Shown here: piece after piece, positions 6,462 to 13,705 of the stretch | How positions within the stretch are numbered: the first letter of the stretch is position 1 | Layout of the letters: each line of letters starts with the position of its first letter | IMG/VR virus record: IMGVR_UViG_3300034682_000144 | Coordinates: 1-38,508 of that record | Source: a virus | Reading direction: 5' to 3' (one strand) | DNA: 38,508 bases | Made by a program: the position numbers and the translations under genes | Notes under the pieces: generated by a model | What the model was told of the DNA's origin: nothing | Seen by the model: the letters and a program-made list of their open reading frames with translations, nothing else | Database searches by the model: none

Positions 6462-9191
6462 TCAGGGCTGGAAGATCCAGCACCGAACGGTTTTGCCGAT
6501 GAAGTCACCGTCGTTGCGGCCGGAGTTGGTCGGCTTGTTGGCCTCCAGGAACTTCGGCGACTTGCTGGTCTTGAGCAGGCGTTTCAGCTCGCCGAGCGGG
6601 GCGGGCATCTGCTGTCGCTCGTTCGCCGCCTTCTTCACGAACTCGTTGAGGTTCACCGCGATCAGGCCTTTGTTCCGCGAGTGGTTGAGTCCATCGCCTT
6701 CATCGTCGAGGAACTCATAGAGATCCCAGAACTCGCGCACGACCTTGTGATCCGCGTTGATGGTCTCTTGGCGCTGTACAGCCATCCGGCACAGTTCCTG
6801 ATGCACCAGCGCTCGGCGCTCTTCGCCCAGCGGCACGACCAGGGCCAGGCCGTCGGTGATGCTTCGCAGCTGCGCATGGTTCTTGGCGATCCGCACCGTA
6901 CGGATCTCCGGCATGGCCAGCAGCTCCTGCTCGTAGCCCCTGGTGCGTTCTTCCAACAGGCGCAGGATCTCCTCCTCCTTTTGCAGCGCCTTGATGAGGA
7001 ACCCGCTGATCTTCTCCATGGGCATGCACTCCAGTTCCTCGGCGTAGAGCTTCGTTTCTGGGGTGTGGTGCTCGCTGTTCAGCAGTACCTGGGCGATACG
7101 GGTCAGGATGGGGTTGGAGGCGGTGACCGCGTTGTTCTGGGCGATCATCACGCCTGCACGGAAGGGGGGCTCGCGAGTCTCGTTGCCGTTATTCTTGACG
7201 CCGGTCGAGCGCACCGAGCGGCCGTTGTAGGTGGTCTTGATCTCGTCCCAGTCGTAGTGCTTGACCGGTGTACCGTCCTGCTGCTCACGCTCGGACTCGA
7301 TTAGCACCACCGGCAGGTTGGCCACCTGCGAGAAGTTACGGGCACGGCCGGCGGCGGTACCTTTGGTGGGATCGAAGCCTTCGTATTCGATGCGGCCGAC
7401 GAGCTTCCACAGAAACTCGATCAGGGTGGACTTACCCGAGCCGCCTTCGCCGACCAGTTCCAGGAAGCACAGCGTTTTCTGCAACTGGCGGATCTGCTCG
7501 GCGTGTAGGCAGGCCAGCCACCAGACCAGAACAACGGTGCCGCGCACCCCGAAGCACTTCCAGAAAGTTTCGAACCAGCCTTCGTTGTAGGCATTCAGGT
7601 CAGTGTTGATGACCAGGCTCGGCGACATGCTCTGGGACTTGATGCTGAGCGGGCCAACGTCGAAGAAGTCTTCCTCGTTGAGCTTGTAGACGTTGCCCTG
7701 CGAGATCGCGATGTCGTTGAACACGTAGGTTTTGTGTTCCTTCGAATAGCCGATCCAGTCGATGGTGTTGACCTGTTTCAGGTCATCCATTTGTGGCTCA
7801 AGCAACCTGATCAGCTGGGCAGCGCTGCCCGTGTACCAGCCGCCGTTGGACACGTTCAGCAGTCGTTTTGTGAACTCTGGGGCCGAAGCGAGCTGGGCGG
7901 CTGTGAAGGTGCTCTTGGTCACCGGTTTACCGGGCCGCTCGATACGGAAGTAGTACCAGGCCTCGTCCGTCTGCTCGTTGCGCATGTTGTAGAGCGCCTG
8001 GAAGTAGCAGTTGGCAATACGGACCACAGACGCCGACTCGCGCAAGGCCTTGTCCCGCTTCTGGCGGTCGGTCAACGTGATGTCTTCCTGGTCTTTCGGG
8101 TTTTCCAGCTCGAGCATCTTTCTGTCGAACCGGACCATGTCGAACTTGAACCAGTAGAGGCGGCTGGCAAACGAGAAGGAAAACTCGCTCCGTGGCTGCC
8201 AGTCGTACATGAGCAGGCCCTTTTCCTCCGGCGACTCGGCCAGCAGCAGAGCACCCTCGTGGCGGGCACGCTTGAGCTCGGCATGCACCTGGTCATCGCG
8301 TTTGTCGTCGTCCAGGTACTTCCAGCGCAGGTGAAGGTCGTTCCAATCGATCTTTTTATTATCGGGCTGTGGGACCAGAGCGGCCTCACATTTGAAGCCC
8401 ATTTCCCGAGCTTCCTTCGCCCAGCGGCGGGTGTTGGCCTTGGCTACCGGCTCGTTGTCCAAGGCCCAGATCAGCTTGGGTGGGCGCCGGTCAGCCTCCT
8501 GGCATATGCGCAACAGGTCTTTCAGGGACTCAGCTGGAAGTGGTGAGCTGGACATCATCGATACGGCATGAACGCCGTTATGCAACAGGGCGATCGCGTC
8601 GAAGATCCCCTCGACGATCCACAGCTCTTCCACCTGGAGCAGGTCAAGGCCAGGCGGGCACCACCAAACGCCGCTGTAACCAGTCTTGCCTTCGCCGGTT
8701 GGCCGGAAGCGCGCCTTCATCTTGCCGAATCGGCTTGGCTTGTCGATCAGGCGCTCCCAATAGCCGCCCTTGTCGAGCGGGAAGCGAACTGTTGCGCTGC
8801 CGAAGCCAAGTTTTGCGTCCCAGTACGTATCCTGCGTATACCAGCCCTTGATCAGCTCCTCGCGGAAGCCTCGGTTGAATTCGAGGTAAGCACGCGCGGT
8901 GGCGGTTGGGTTTTCATCCGTTGCCGGCGCGAGCTTGCTCCAGTCGTTGAACAGGTCGTCGTACAGGTCTTTAACGTGCACACGGTGGTTGCACTTCTCC
9001 GGCCGGCCGCAGATCAGCATCCATGGAGCATCGTGGAAGGTGTACAGCGTCTTCTGGCCGCAGCCATGCGCAGGGCATTTGCCTTTGCGCATGAATTTGG
9101 TACCGGGCATATGCTTGAGGCCGAAGTCGCGTTCCAGGCGTTGCAGAACGTCCTCGCGCAGACGGTTCTCCATGGGGTGAGTCGTAGTCAC
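6462..9191 (-). CDS. Phage DNA primase-helicase
   Basis: This 909-residue protein is the likely replication initiator. A CHC2-type zinc site is visible at the N-terminus (C39, H42, C44, C61, C67, H69). A TOPRIM-like region follows (LWIVEGIFDAIAL near 190, LIWALDNE near 245, then KKIDWNDL). The second half carries a helicase domain with Walker A GEGGSGKST near 580. This is the architecture of P4-type primase-helicases rather than the rolling-circle nickase A of P2. The GTG start has a GGAG site and a GTGA overlap with the upstream gene; an ATG six codons in is an alternative. It is the largest early gene and is followed by leader C. Confidence 0.88.
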   Translation of the reverse strand: MTTTHPMENRLREDVLQRLERDFGLKHMPGTKFMRKGKCPAHGCGQKTLYTFHDAPWMLICGRPEKCNHRVHVKDLYDDLFNDWSKLAPATDENPTATARAYLEFNRGFREELIKGWYTQDTYWDAKLGFGSATVRFPLDKGGYWERLIDKPSRFGKMKARFRPTGEGKTGYSGVWWCPPGLDLLQVEELWIVEGIFDAIALLHNGVHAVSMMSSSPLPAESLKDLLRICQEADRRPPKLIWALDNEPVAKANTRRWAKEAREMGFKCEAALVPQPDNKKIDWNDLHLRWKYLDDDKRDDQVHAELKRARHEGALLLAESPEEKGLLMYDWQPRSEFSFSFASRLYWFKFDMVRFDRKMLELENPKDQEDITLTDRQKRDKALRESASVVRIANCYFQALYNMRNEQTDEAWYYFRIERPGKPVTKSTFTAAQLASAPEFTKRLLNVSNGGWYTGSAAQLIRLLEPQMDDLKQVNTIDWIGYSKEHKTYVFNDIAISQGNVYKLNEEDFFDVGPLSIKSQSMSPSLVINTDLNAYNEGWFETFWKCFGVRGTVVLVWWLACLHAEQIRQLQKTLCFLELVGEGGSGKSTLIEFLWKLVGRIEYEGFDPTKGTAAGRARNFSQVANLPVVLIESEREQQDGTPVKHYDWDEIKTTYNGRSVRSTGVKNNGNETREPPFRAGVMIAQNNAVTASNPILTRIAQVLLNSEHHTPETKLYAEELECMPMEKISGFLIKALQKEEEILRLLEERTRGYEQELLAMPEIRTVRIAKNHAQLRSITDGLALVVPLGEERRALVHQELCRMAVQRQETINADHKVVREFWDLYEFLDDEGDGLNHSRNKGLIAVNLNEFVKKAANERQQMPAPLGELKRLLKTSKSPKFLEANKPTNSGRNDGDFIGKTVRCWIFQP

Positions 9192-9433
9192 TGCGCACGC
9201 TCCGTGGCAGGGGCAGCAAGCTGCTTCTCAAGCGCCTTGCGCGTACGGCAGATTCCCGACAGGTGTGGCACATCGGCGAGAACCTTCGGGCCACGTTTCC
9301 CGGTTGGTACGTCGCGGTAGCGGTCGGAATACCAGACGTCGGCCATGGTGAGGTTGAACTGGCTATCGAGCCATTGCAGGTAGTGCTTTGCCTGCTGCTC
9401 ATCCAGCTCAATGTGAAGGGTGATCTTGCTCAT
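9188..9433 (-). CDS. Hypothetical phage protein, 81 aa
   Basis: The start at 9433 (MSKITLHIELDEQQAKHYLQ) has GGTGG at the right distance; a GTG 12 codons upstream is less likely. The first half predicts a beta-strand then a helix, with LQWLDSQFNLTMADVWYSDR. The C-terminal tail is basic and Ala-rich. No function is recognised. The stop overlaps the primase-helicase start by 4 bp, so the two are probably translationally coupled. About 70 bp of gene-free sequence lies upstream. Confidence 0.65.
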   Translation of the reverse strand: MSKITLHIELDEQQAKHYLQWLDSQFNLTMADVWYSDRYRDVPTGKRGPKVLADVPHLSGICRTRKALEKQLAAPATERAQ

Positions 9434-9503
9434 ATCGCCACCAATGGAATGCAGTTTCCCCTTACCCACGCAGAACGGGGCATCGGGAAGGGGGTTGTTC
9501 GGG

Positions 9504-9878
9504 TTACTTCGAGGTGTTGCAGGTCTGCCGCATACGCCGCGGTAGGTAGCGTGCCGGCACCAGGTGCCGTTGCTGGGTCGTGGTATCCAGCAAGATCAAC
9601 TGCGCGCGGAAGATCCCGCTGGTCGGGCATACGCCCAGGAGCTTCAAGCGCCCCGTGGTCTTGCTCTCGAACTCAGCGACGGCCAGCTCAGCGATGCGCT
9701 GCACCAGGTGTGCTGGCACTTCCAGCGACTGCGCCAAATAGCGGCTGCAGTTCTCCAGCACCTGGTGGTCGCCAGCAAGGTGAAGGCCCTCCCGGCGGAA
9801 CAGGAAGGCCACGGCGGCCTGCTGCATGGCAGCGCGGTAATCGGTTTCGGGGTTGGTGGTCAGGGCGATGGCGTTCAT
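9504..9878 (-). CDS. Hypothetical phage protein, 124 aa
   Basis: It starts MNAIALTTNPETDYRAAMQQ, overlapping the ogr-type stop by ATGA. It has a helical N-terminal half (VLENCSRYLAQSLEVPAHLV) and a beta-rich C-terminal half ending in a basic tail (YLPRRMRQTCNTSK). I do not recognise it. The position between the late activator and the replication genes suggests a regulatory or replication accessory role, but nothing in the sequence proves one. Confidence 0.65.
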   Translation of the reverse strand: MNAIALTTNPETDYRAAMQQAAVAFLFRREGLHLAGDHQVLENCSRYLAQSLEVPAHLVQRIAELAVAEFESKTTGRLKLLGVCPTSGIFRAQLILLDTTTQQRHLVPARYLPRRMRQTCNTSK

Positions 9879-10174
9879 GCGGTGGCTTCCTCCATGTCCA
9901 ACTGGTCCAGCAGGTCGGGTTGATCGTCAGCAGCAGCGGTTTGCATTGCTTGGCGGCGCATGGCCACCGGGGCGACCGGCAGTCGAACCGTGGGGTTTGG
10001 CATGCCGCTCGGGCTCATTTCGTGGGTCATTTCGAACTGCGCCCGTACGGACCAGCCGCAACCCTCGTTCGCGCATTGCAGGTAAGCGATCCGCAGGAAG
10101 ATGTGTTTGCCTTCGCTGGTGCGGATGCGCATGCGGCTGGAGCAGTGGGGGCAAACGAGCTTGTAGGTGCTCAA
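9875..10174 (-). CDS. ogr: Ogr/Delta-type late transcription activator
   Basis: The N-terminal 41 residues have cysteines at 8, 11, 34 and 39, the C-x2-C-x22-C-x4-C zinc finger of P2 Ogr and P4 Delta, which activate late promoters by touching the RNA polymerase alpha subunit. The 99-residue length is slightly longer than P2 Ogr, with a Pro- and Gln-rich tail. The start codon is TTG, overlapping the upstream stop (TTGA), with an AAGGGGG site in front. In P2 ogr lies beyond D, but here it is inside the early operon, so late activation would follow early transcription directly. The candidate targets are the dyads at 19555, 26462 and 32907. Confidence 0.88.
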   Translation of the reverse strand: MSTYKLVCPHCSSRMRIRTSEGKHIFLRIAYLQCANEGCGWSVRAQFEMTHEMSPSGMPNPTVRLPVAPVAMRRQAMQTAAADDQPDLLDQLDMEEATA

Positions 10175-10644
10175 TTCGAATCCCCCTTCGTGTGCAACTG
10201 GATGGTCGCTGTGACCTCGGCCGTGCGTGCGGAGAGGTATTGGTGGTGCGCATCCATGATGAACTTGGCTTCGTCTTCCTCGATGACGCCGTCCTCCAGG
10301 GACTTGGCGATGATCTGGTCGACTACCCCACGTTTGGCAGCAGCCCGCACTGAGCGCTGGTACAGCTCGACGTTGTCCAAGTCTTCGGGCTGGACGAGCG
10401 GCACGAACATGCCGCCGTACATCTTGGCGATGAACTCGGGCAGGTGTGTGGTACCAGCGTCGGTTTCCAGCAGGTGGATCTGATCGTAGGTCAGCGGACG
10501 GCTACCGGCATTCTCATAGACGCGGTTGTCGAACTGCTTCAGCTCATAGCCAAGGCGGGGTGCAGCGCATTCGCGGCCACCTGGATAGGCGCAGACCACG
10601 GCACTCACCACCTGGCGCAGGGTTTCTAGAACTGGGCGCTTCAT
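10171..10644 (-). CDS. CII/YmfL-like phage regulatory protein
   Basis: The protein is 157 residues long. The first 80 contain MKRPVLETLRQVVSAVVCAY, then LGYELKQFDNRVYENAG and PLTYDQIHLLETDAGTTHLPEF. This is the helix-turn-helix layout of the CII-like/CP76 or YmfL family, which regulates lysogenic establishment or replication in temperate phages. The C-terminal half is helical (EDGVIEEDEAKFIMDAHHQY). It is the second gene of the early operon, 29 bp after the first, and its stop overlaps ogr. Confidence 0.75.
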   Translation of the reverse strand: MKRPVLETLRQVVSAVVCAYPGGRECAAPRLGYELKQFDNRVYENAGSRPLTYDQIHLLETDAGTTHLPEFIAKMYGGMFVPLVQPEDLDNVELYQRSVRAAAKRGVVDQIIAKSLEDGVIEEDEAKFIMDAHHQYLSARTAEVTATIQLHTKGDSN

Positions 10645-10673
10645 GTTCTGGTTTCCTCCTTGAGCCAGGGAGC

Positions 10674-10883
10674 TTAATTTTCAGGTCCGGGTTTGATGCC
10701 GAGCAGCACAGCTGCGCGGTGCGCCTCTCCTCGGAGGCACTTTTTCTGGCCTGTTAGCACGGCGTAAACAGTGCTTGGGTGCAGGTTGTGTTGAAGCGCA
10801 AAGGCCTTCACCGAAATGCCCTGTTCTTCAAGGCGTTTGCGGGCTTCTCTGCAGGCTTGCTCGGGTACACAGGTGGCGTGCAT
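10674..10883 (-). CDS. Cro-like HTH regulator (BcepMu gp16-like)
   Basis: The start at 10883 gives a 69-residue protein, MHATCVPEQACREARKRLEE..., with GISVKAFALQHNLHPSTVYA and CLRGEAHRAAVLLGIK. This is the signature of the small phage DNA-binding family named after BcepMu gp16, a single HTH domain. As first gene of the early operon and divergent from the repressor, it probably plays the Cro/Cox role. An in-frame ATG at 10973 would overlap the repressor start and swallow the operator region, so it is rejected. Confidence 0.78.
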   Translation of the reverse strand: MHATCVPEQACREARKRLEEQGISVKAFALQHNLHPSTVYAVLTGQKKCLRGEAHRAAVLLGIKPGPEN

Positions 10884-10967
10884 AGTTCGTAATCGTGCAA
10901 TTTCGTGTAGTGGTATGCGAAGGATGATGCACGATTGTTCATTTGTAAATAGGCAGAGGGAACGTTT
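10884..10967. promoter_or_regulatory. Divergent early/lysogenic operator region
   Basis: This 84-bp intergenic region lies between the Cro-like gene and the repressor. A 9-bp perfect inverted repeat, AATCGTGCA (10891-10899) and TGCACGATT (10928-10936), has centres 37 bp apart, about 3.5 helical turns. The arms are good candidates for repressor or Cro operators that could loop across the early promoter. AGGCAGAGGG at 10951-10960 is the repressor RBS. I cannot fix -10 and -35 boxes with confidence. Confidence 0.65.
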
Positions 10968-11303
10968 GTGCATCTTTCAGAGGAAATAGGTGCGCGCCTC
11001 CAGTCCGAACGCAAGCGTCTGAATCTCAATCAAGAACAATTGGCGAATATTGTCGGCGTATCGAAACGCACGTTGGCGAGCTACGAGAGTGGATCTCGGG
11101 AGGCCGGTTCGTTGCTGCTGAATCTTGCTGCCACAGTCGGAGTCGATGTTCTGTACGTCGTCACTGGGCAGCATTTGCCAGTCGGTGAGAAGACCTTGTC
11201 CGCGGAAGAGCTGGAAATGGTGCAACACGTCCGGGCTCTCGGGGCCGAAGATAAAGGGGCGGTCCTGCGGCTGCTTCGGGCTTTCAGCATCAAACAGGAG
11301 TAG
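10968..11303 (+). CDS. Phage repressor, XRE family, non-cleavable
   Basis: This 111-residue protein begins at GTG. Residues 5-65 form an XRE helix-turn-helix (NQEQLANIVGVSKRTLASYE is the recognition region), and a short helical tail (77-108) probably dimerises. It has no S24 peptidase domain, so RecA-stimulated self-cleavage as in lambda CI is not expected. In this it resembles P2 C. It diverges from the early operon and heads a three-gene plus-strand operon ending at the 11951 terminator, so those genes should be expressed in the lysogen. It is the best candidate for the immunity repressor. Confidence 0.85.
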   Translation: MHLSEEIGARLQSERKRLNLNQEQLANIVGVSKRTLASYESGSREAGSLLLNLAATVGVDVLYVVTGQHLPVGEKTLSAEELEMVQHVRALGAEDKGAVLRLLRAFSIKQE

Positions 11304-11305
11304 GT

Positions 11306-11650
11306 ATGTTCAAAGGGATTTTGATAGGGGTTATTTCCGTAATCGTCGTCGCTATTGCGGGTTGTGGCGCGGATGAGAAGACTGAAACGGTTTCAAGTAA
11401 GGATTTCGGTGATGCTTGGCCTTTCACAGTTGAGCAGATCGATTTGCTTTGCGATGGCCCATCGCCGAAAGCATTGGCCAGGACTCCAGATGGTGTGATT
11501 TACGCACTGAGTGGCAGCGCTCGTTCCAACGCAAAGGACCGGGGCTGGGCTGACGGCCATGACATCACCAAGCCGAATCCGTCGGTGCCATCGATCAAGA
11601 TGGACTACAGCGACTTTGTGAAGCGTGCTCAGGCTCTGTGCGATAGCTGA
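11306..11650 (+). CDS. DUF2511-like lipoprotein
   Basis: It starts 3 bp after the repressor with AGGAG in front. The N-terminus is a hydrophobic signal ending in the lipobox IAGC (Cys near 20), so it should be lipid-anchored. The mature part has KDFGDAWPFTVEQIDLLC and a C-terminal MDYSDFVKRAQALCDS, the pattern of DUF2511 (YebY-like) proteins, with paired Cys residues that could form a disulphide. Expression with the repressor makes it a lysogenic conversion candidate. A role in superinfection exclusion is possible but only inferred from position. Confidence 0.78.
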   Translation: MFKGILIGVISVIVVAIAGCGADEKTETVSSKDFGDAWPFTVEQIDLLCDGPSPKALARTPDGVIYALSGSARSNAKDRGWADGHDITKPNPSVPSIKMDYSDFVKRAQALCDS

Positions 11651-11780
11651 TACCAACAAAAAACTTACTGCTGGGGGCTGGTGGCACGCCTCCCTGTGCT
11701 GACAATCGCTCATTCCCCGGGTGCTTTGGTCGGTGCCGATGTTGGTACCGGGTACCCGAACGTGTGGAGTGGAGTGAAAC

Positions 11781-11942
11781 ATGTCGGTGAAGGAAGAGGT
11801 GCAGAGCAACCAGAGCAAGGTGCTTGAACAATCCGAACTTAGCCAGTACGAACGGATGGTCCTGCAGATGTTCAGGCAGCTCGACGAGCAGGGGAGGAAG
11901 GACATTATCCGGTTCTTGGACGTACTGCTCGCATCTCAGTAG
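11781..11942 (+). CDS. 53-aa helical protein resembling repressor tail
   Basis: The gene starts at ATG with GGAGTGGAG in front and ends 8 bp before a strong terminator. Residues 20-50 (LSQYERMVLQMFRQLDEQ... then DIIRFLDVLL) align without gaps with repressor residues 77-106 at about 8 of 30 identities, plus several conservative hydrophobic matches. It therefore looks like a stand-alone copy of the helical tail used by XRE repressors to self-associate, without an HTH. It may modulate the repressor by forming mixed oligomers. That function is inference; the reading frame itself is well supported by RBS, terminator and composition. Confidence 0.65.
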   Translation: MSVKEEVQSNQSKVLEQSELSQYERMVLQMFRQLDEQGRKDIIRFLDVLLASQ

Positions 11943-11950
11943 CAGGGATG

Positions 11951-11976
11951 AACCCGGCTTAGCGCCGGGTTTTTTG
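11951..11976 (+). terminator. Terminator of repressor operon
   Basis: The stem AACCCGGC / GCCGGGTT with a 5-base loop runs into TTTTTT on the plus strand. It closes the repressor-lipoprotein-53 aa operon. On the minus strand, facing late gene D, the stem lacks a T run. Confidence 0.9.
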
Positions 11977-11984
11977 TGTCCTGA

Positions 11985-13262
11985 TCAAGTTTTCTCGGCC
12001 TGCAGGCGCTTCCATTCACGGTCAACGGCCCGTCGTGCGTTCTTCTCGCTCACGTACACATGCCGCAGCCGTCTCGGCCTGGTCTGATCGCCGGCCGTGA
12101 CTGACTTCTCTTGCCCAGTGGCCGTGTCTCGGTAGAACGCGATGATGCCGGTGTATTCGATTTTGCCTTTCACCCCGTCCTCGAGGAGGCCATCAACGCT
12201 GTCCTCCGGCAACTTGCTTTCTAGCTCCAGGCTGACTGTGTAACCGGAACTGTCCGTCAGGCTGTGTTGCACGTTGCCGCCGTACCAGATGATTTCGTCA
12301 ATTTCGACCTTTACCCCCTGGAGCGTGTACGTCAGTTCGGGGATCAGGTCTGGCAGGCCTTTGGCCAGCGTATAGCTGAGCGTTGCGCTACCCCGCTGCA
12401 GGCGGTTCAGCTCTGCCCTGGCGGCCCGCAACGCGGACTGACGGTCGCTATAGGTGTGCCGCAGGTCCTTGAGGTTTTCGCCGCCCCCGGCGATCGCTTC
12501 CTGCTTTTTCGTGCTGTTGACGTCGTAGTAGTAGGCTCGCACTCCGTCGTAGCTGTTGCGATCTGCCTGGAGGAAGCGGTGCTGGTCGCCGTCACGGCGG
12601 GTGAGGGTGATATGTGGCAGGCTCAGGCCGCTGACGGTCTTGCCGCCACCTGCCGGCATGCATACCAGGCAACCCGCTTTCACGGTGGCCACCGCATCGA
12701 AGTCCTCGCCGAGACGGGTCAGCAGGTTGGCATCGGACTCGTTGGCCTGGTCCAGTTGGTGGATCGTTTGGCTGTCCAACGTGCCGGCTATTTTCGCGGT
12801 GAGTCCGTTGCCCAAGGCAACGTCGCGTAGGACCTTGCCGAGCGTTGTGGTGCTCCAGCTGCGCTCGCGCTTGGTCTTGAGGCCCTTGCGCAGATCCGCC
12901 GATCGGGCGCGGATGCTCAGAACGTCTGGCGCGCCACTGTGCTCTGTTTCATCGACGATGTAGCTGCCCTTGTCGACAAGGCCTGTGTCGCTCCAGCCGA
13001 GCCAGAGGCGTATCACGGCCCCACGGGGCGGGATTGTCAGCAGGCCGTCGTGGTCGCTGAGCGTAATGCTCAGCTGATCCGCTTCCAGCCCCCGGTTGTC
13101 GGTCAATTGCAGGCTCATTAGGCGTGGCGCGATTCGCATGGCGATATCGTTCCCGTCCACGGTGATGCGAAACGCCGGTACCGGATAGGCAGCGTCTCGC
13201 TGCAATCCATCAATGGCATCGCGTAGGTAGCCGGTGACCTTCGAAATAGCCGCGTCAATCAC
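11985..13262 (-). CDS. D: Tail hub/late control protein D
   Basis: This 425-residue homologue of P2 gpD forms the baseplate hub at the tail tip and is the last gene of the tail cluster. Typical family segments are visible: APRLMSLQLTDNRGLEADQL in the first 70 residues, GLKTKRERSWSTTTLGKVLR, and QLDQANESDANLLTRLGEDF in the middle. The start is GTG at 13262, in a GTGA overlap with U. Length is close to that of the P2 family, with a basic extension at the C-terminus. No gene lies between D and the terminator at 11951. Confidence 0.93.
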   Translation of the reverse strand: MIDAAISKVTGYLRDAIDGLQRDAAYPVPAFRITVDGNDIAMRIAPRLMSLQLTDNRGLEADQLSITLSDHDGLLTIPPRGAVIRLWLGWSDTGLVDKGSYIVDETEHSGAPDVLSIRARSADLRKGLKTKRERSWSTTTLGKVLRDVALGNGLTAKIAGTLDSQTIHQLDQANESDANLLTRLGEDFDAVATVKAGCLVCMPAGGGKTVSGLSLPHITLTRRDGDQHRFLQADRNSYDGVRAYYYDVNSTKKQEAIAGGGENLKDLRHTYSDRQSALRAARAELNRLQRGSATLSYTLAKGLPDLIPELTYTLQGVKVEIDEIIWYGGNVQHSLTDSSGYTVSLELESKLPEDSVDGLLEDGVKGKIEYTGIIAFYRDTATGQEKSVTAGDQTRPRRLRHVYVSEKNARRAVDREWKRLQAEKT

Positions 13263-13699
13263 ATCAGGCCTCGCAGAATGTTCAGGCCACCGCTCAATCC
13301 GGAACCGAGCAGGTCGATGCGACCGTCATCGATGCGCTTGAGGCTGATGGTGAAGTCGATGCGCCGTGCAGCGCCGTCTCGGAAGAAGATGGTTCGGTTA
13401 TCGCTCAGGCTTTCGATCACCCATAGGCCGAGCAATCGGCCCGTTCCTTCAACCAGCGGCCAGGCCTTGCCCGTGTCGGCCATCTGGCGCAAGGCATCAA
13501 GGCTGACGGTAGTGCCCGCCAGCTCGGGCAGCAGCAATCCTGGAAGCGTAATGGCATCTTCGCCGCGGCCGAGGAACTGCCGTGCCGGTTGCGCTCCGAC
13601 ACGGTTGTTCGCAGCGTGTCGCCAATCGGTTTGTCGCTGCATTTCCTGGTAGGCCAGGGTGTGCAGGCTGAATACGAACATGCCCAGGGCGAGCATCAT
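13259..13699 (-). CDS. U: Tail protein U
   Basis: This 146-residue homologue of P2 gpU, a tail terminator or completion protein, begins MMLALGMFVFSLHTLAYQEM and includes WRHAANNRVGAQPARQFLG and DDGRIDLLGSGLSGG, all conserved in the family. It lies 6 bp after T and overlaps D by 4 bp, as in P2. A second Met directly after the first leaves the start ambiguous by one codon. Confidence 0.92.
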   Translation of the reverse strand: MMLALGMFVFSLHTLAYQEMQRQTDWRHAANNRVGAQPARQFLGRGEDAITLPGLLLPELAGTTVSLDALRQMADTGKAWPLVEGTGRLLGLWVIESLSDNRTIFFRDGAARRIDFTISLKRIDDGRIDLLGSGLSGGLNILRGLM

Positions 13700-13705
13700 G
13701 GTGGG

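Noticed and set aside
6423-9320. Several long plus-strand frames opposite the primase-helicase
   Set aside because: All are antisense shadows of a gene with clear zinc, TOPRIM and Walker motifs.
10884-10973. N-terminal extension of the gp16-like gene to the ATG at 10973
   Set aside because: It would overlap the repressor start and cover the operator region. The extra residues do not fit the family.
11741-11760. GGTACCGGGTACC palindrome as a LexA2 or repressor site
   Set aside because: The spacing does not match the known GTAC-N4 pattern, and it lies inside the lysogeny operon with no clear promoter next to it.
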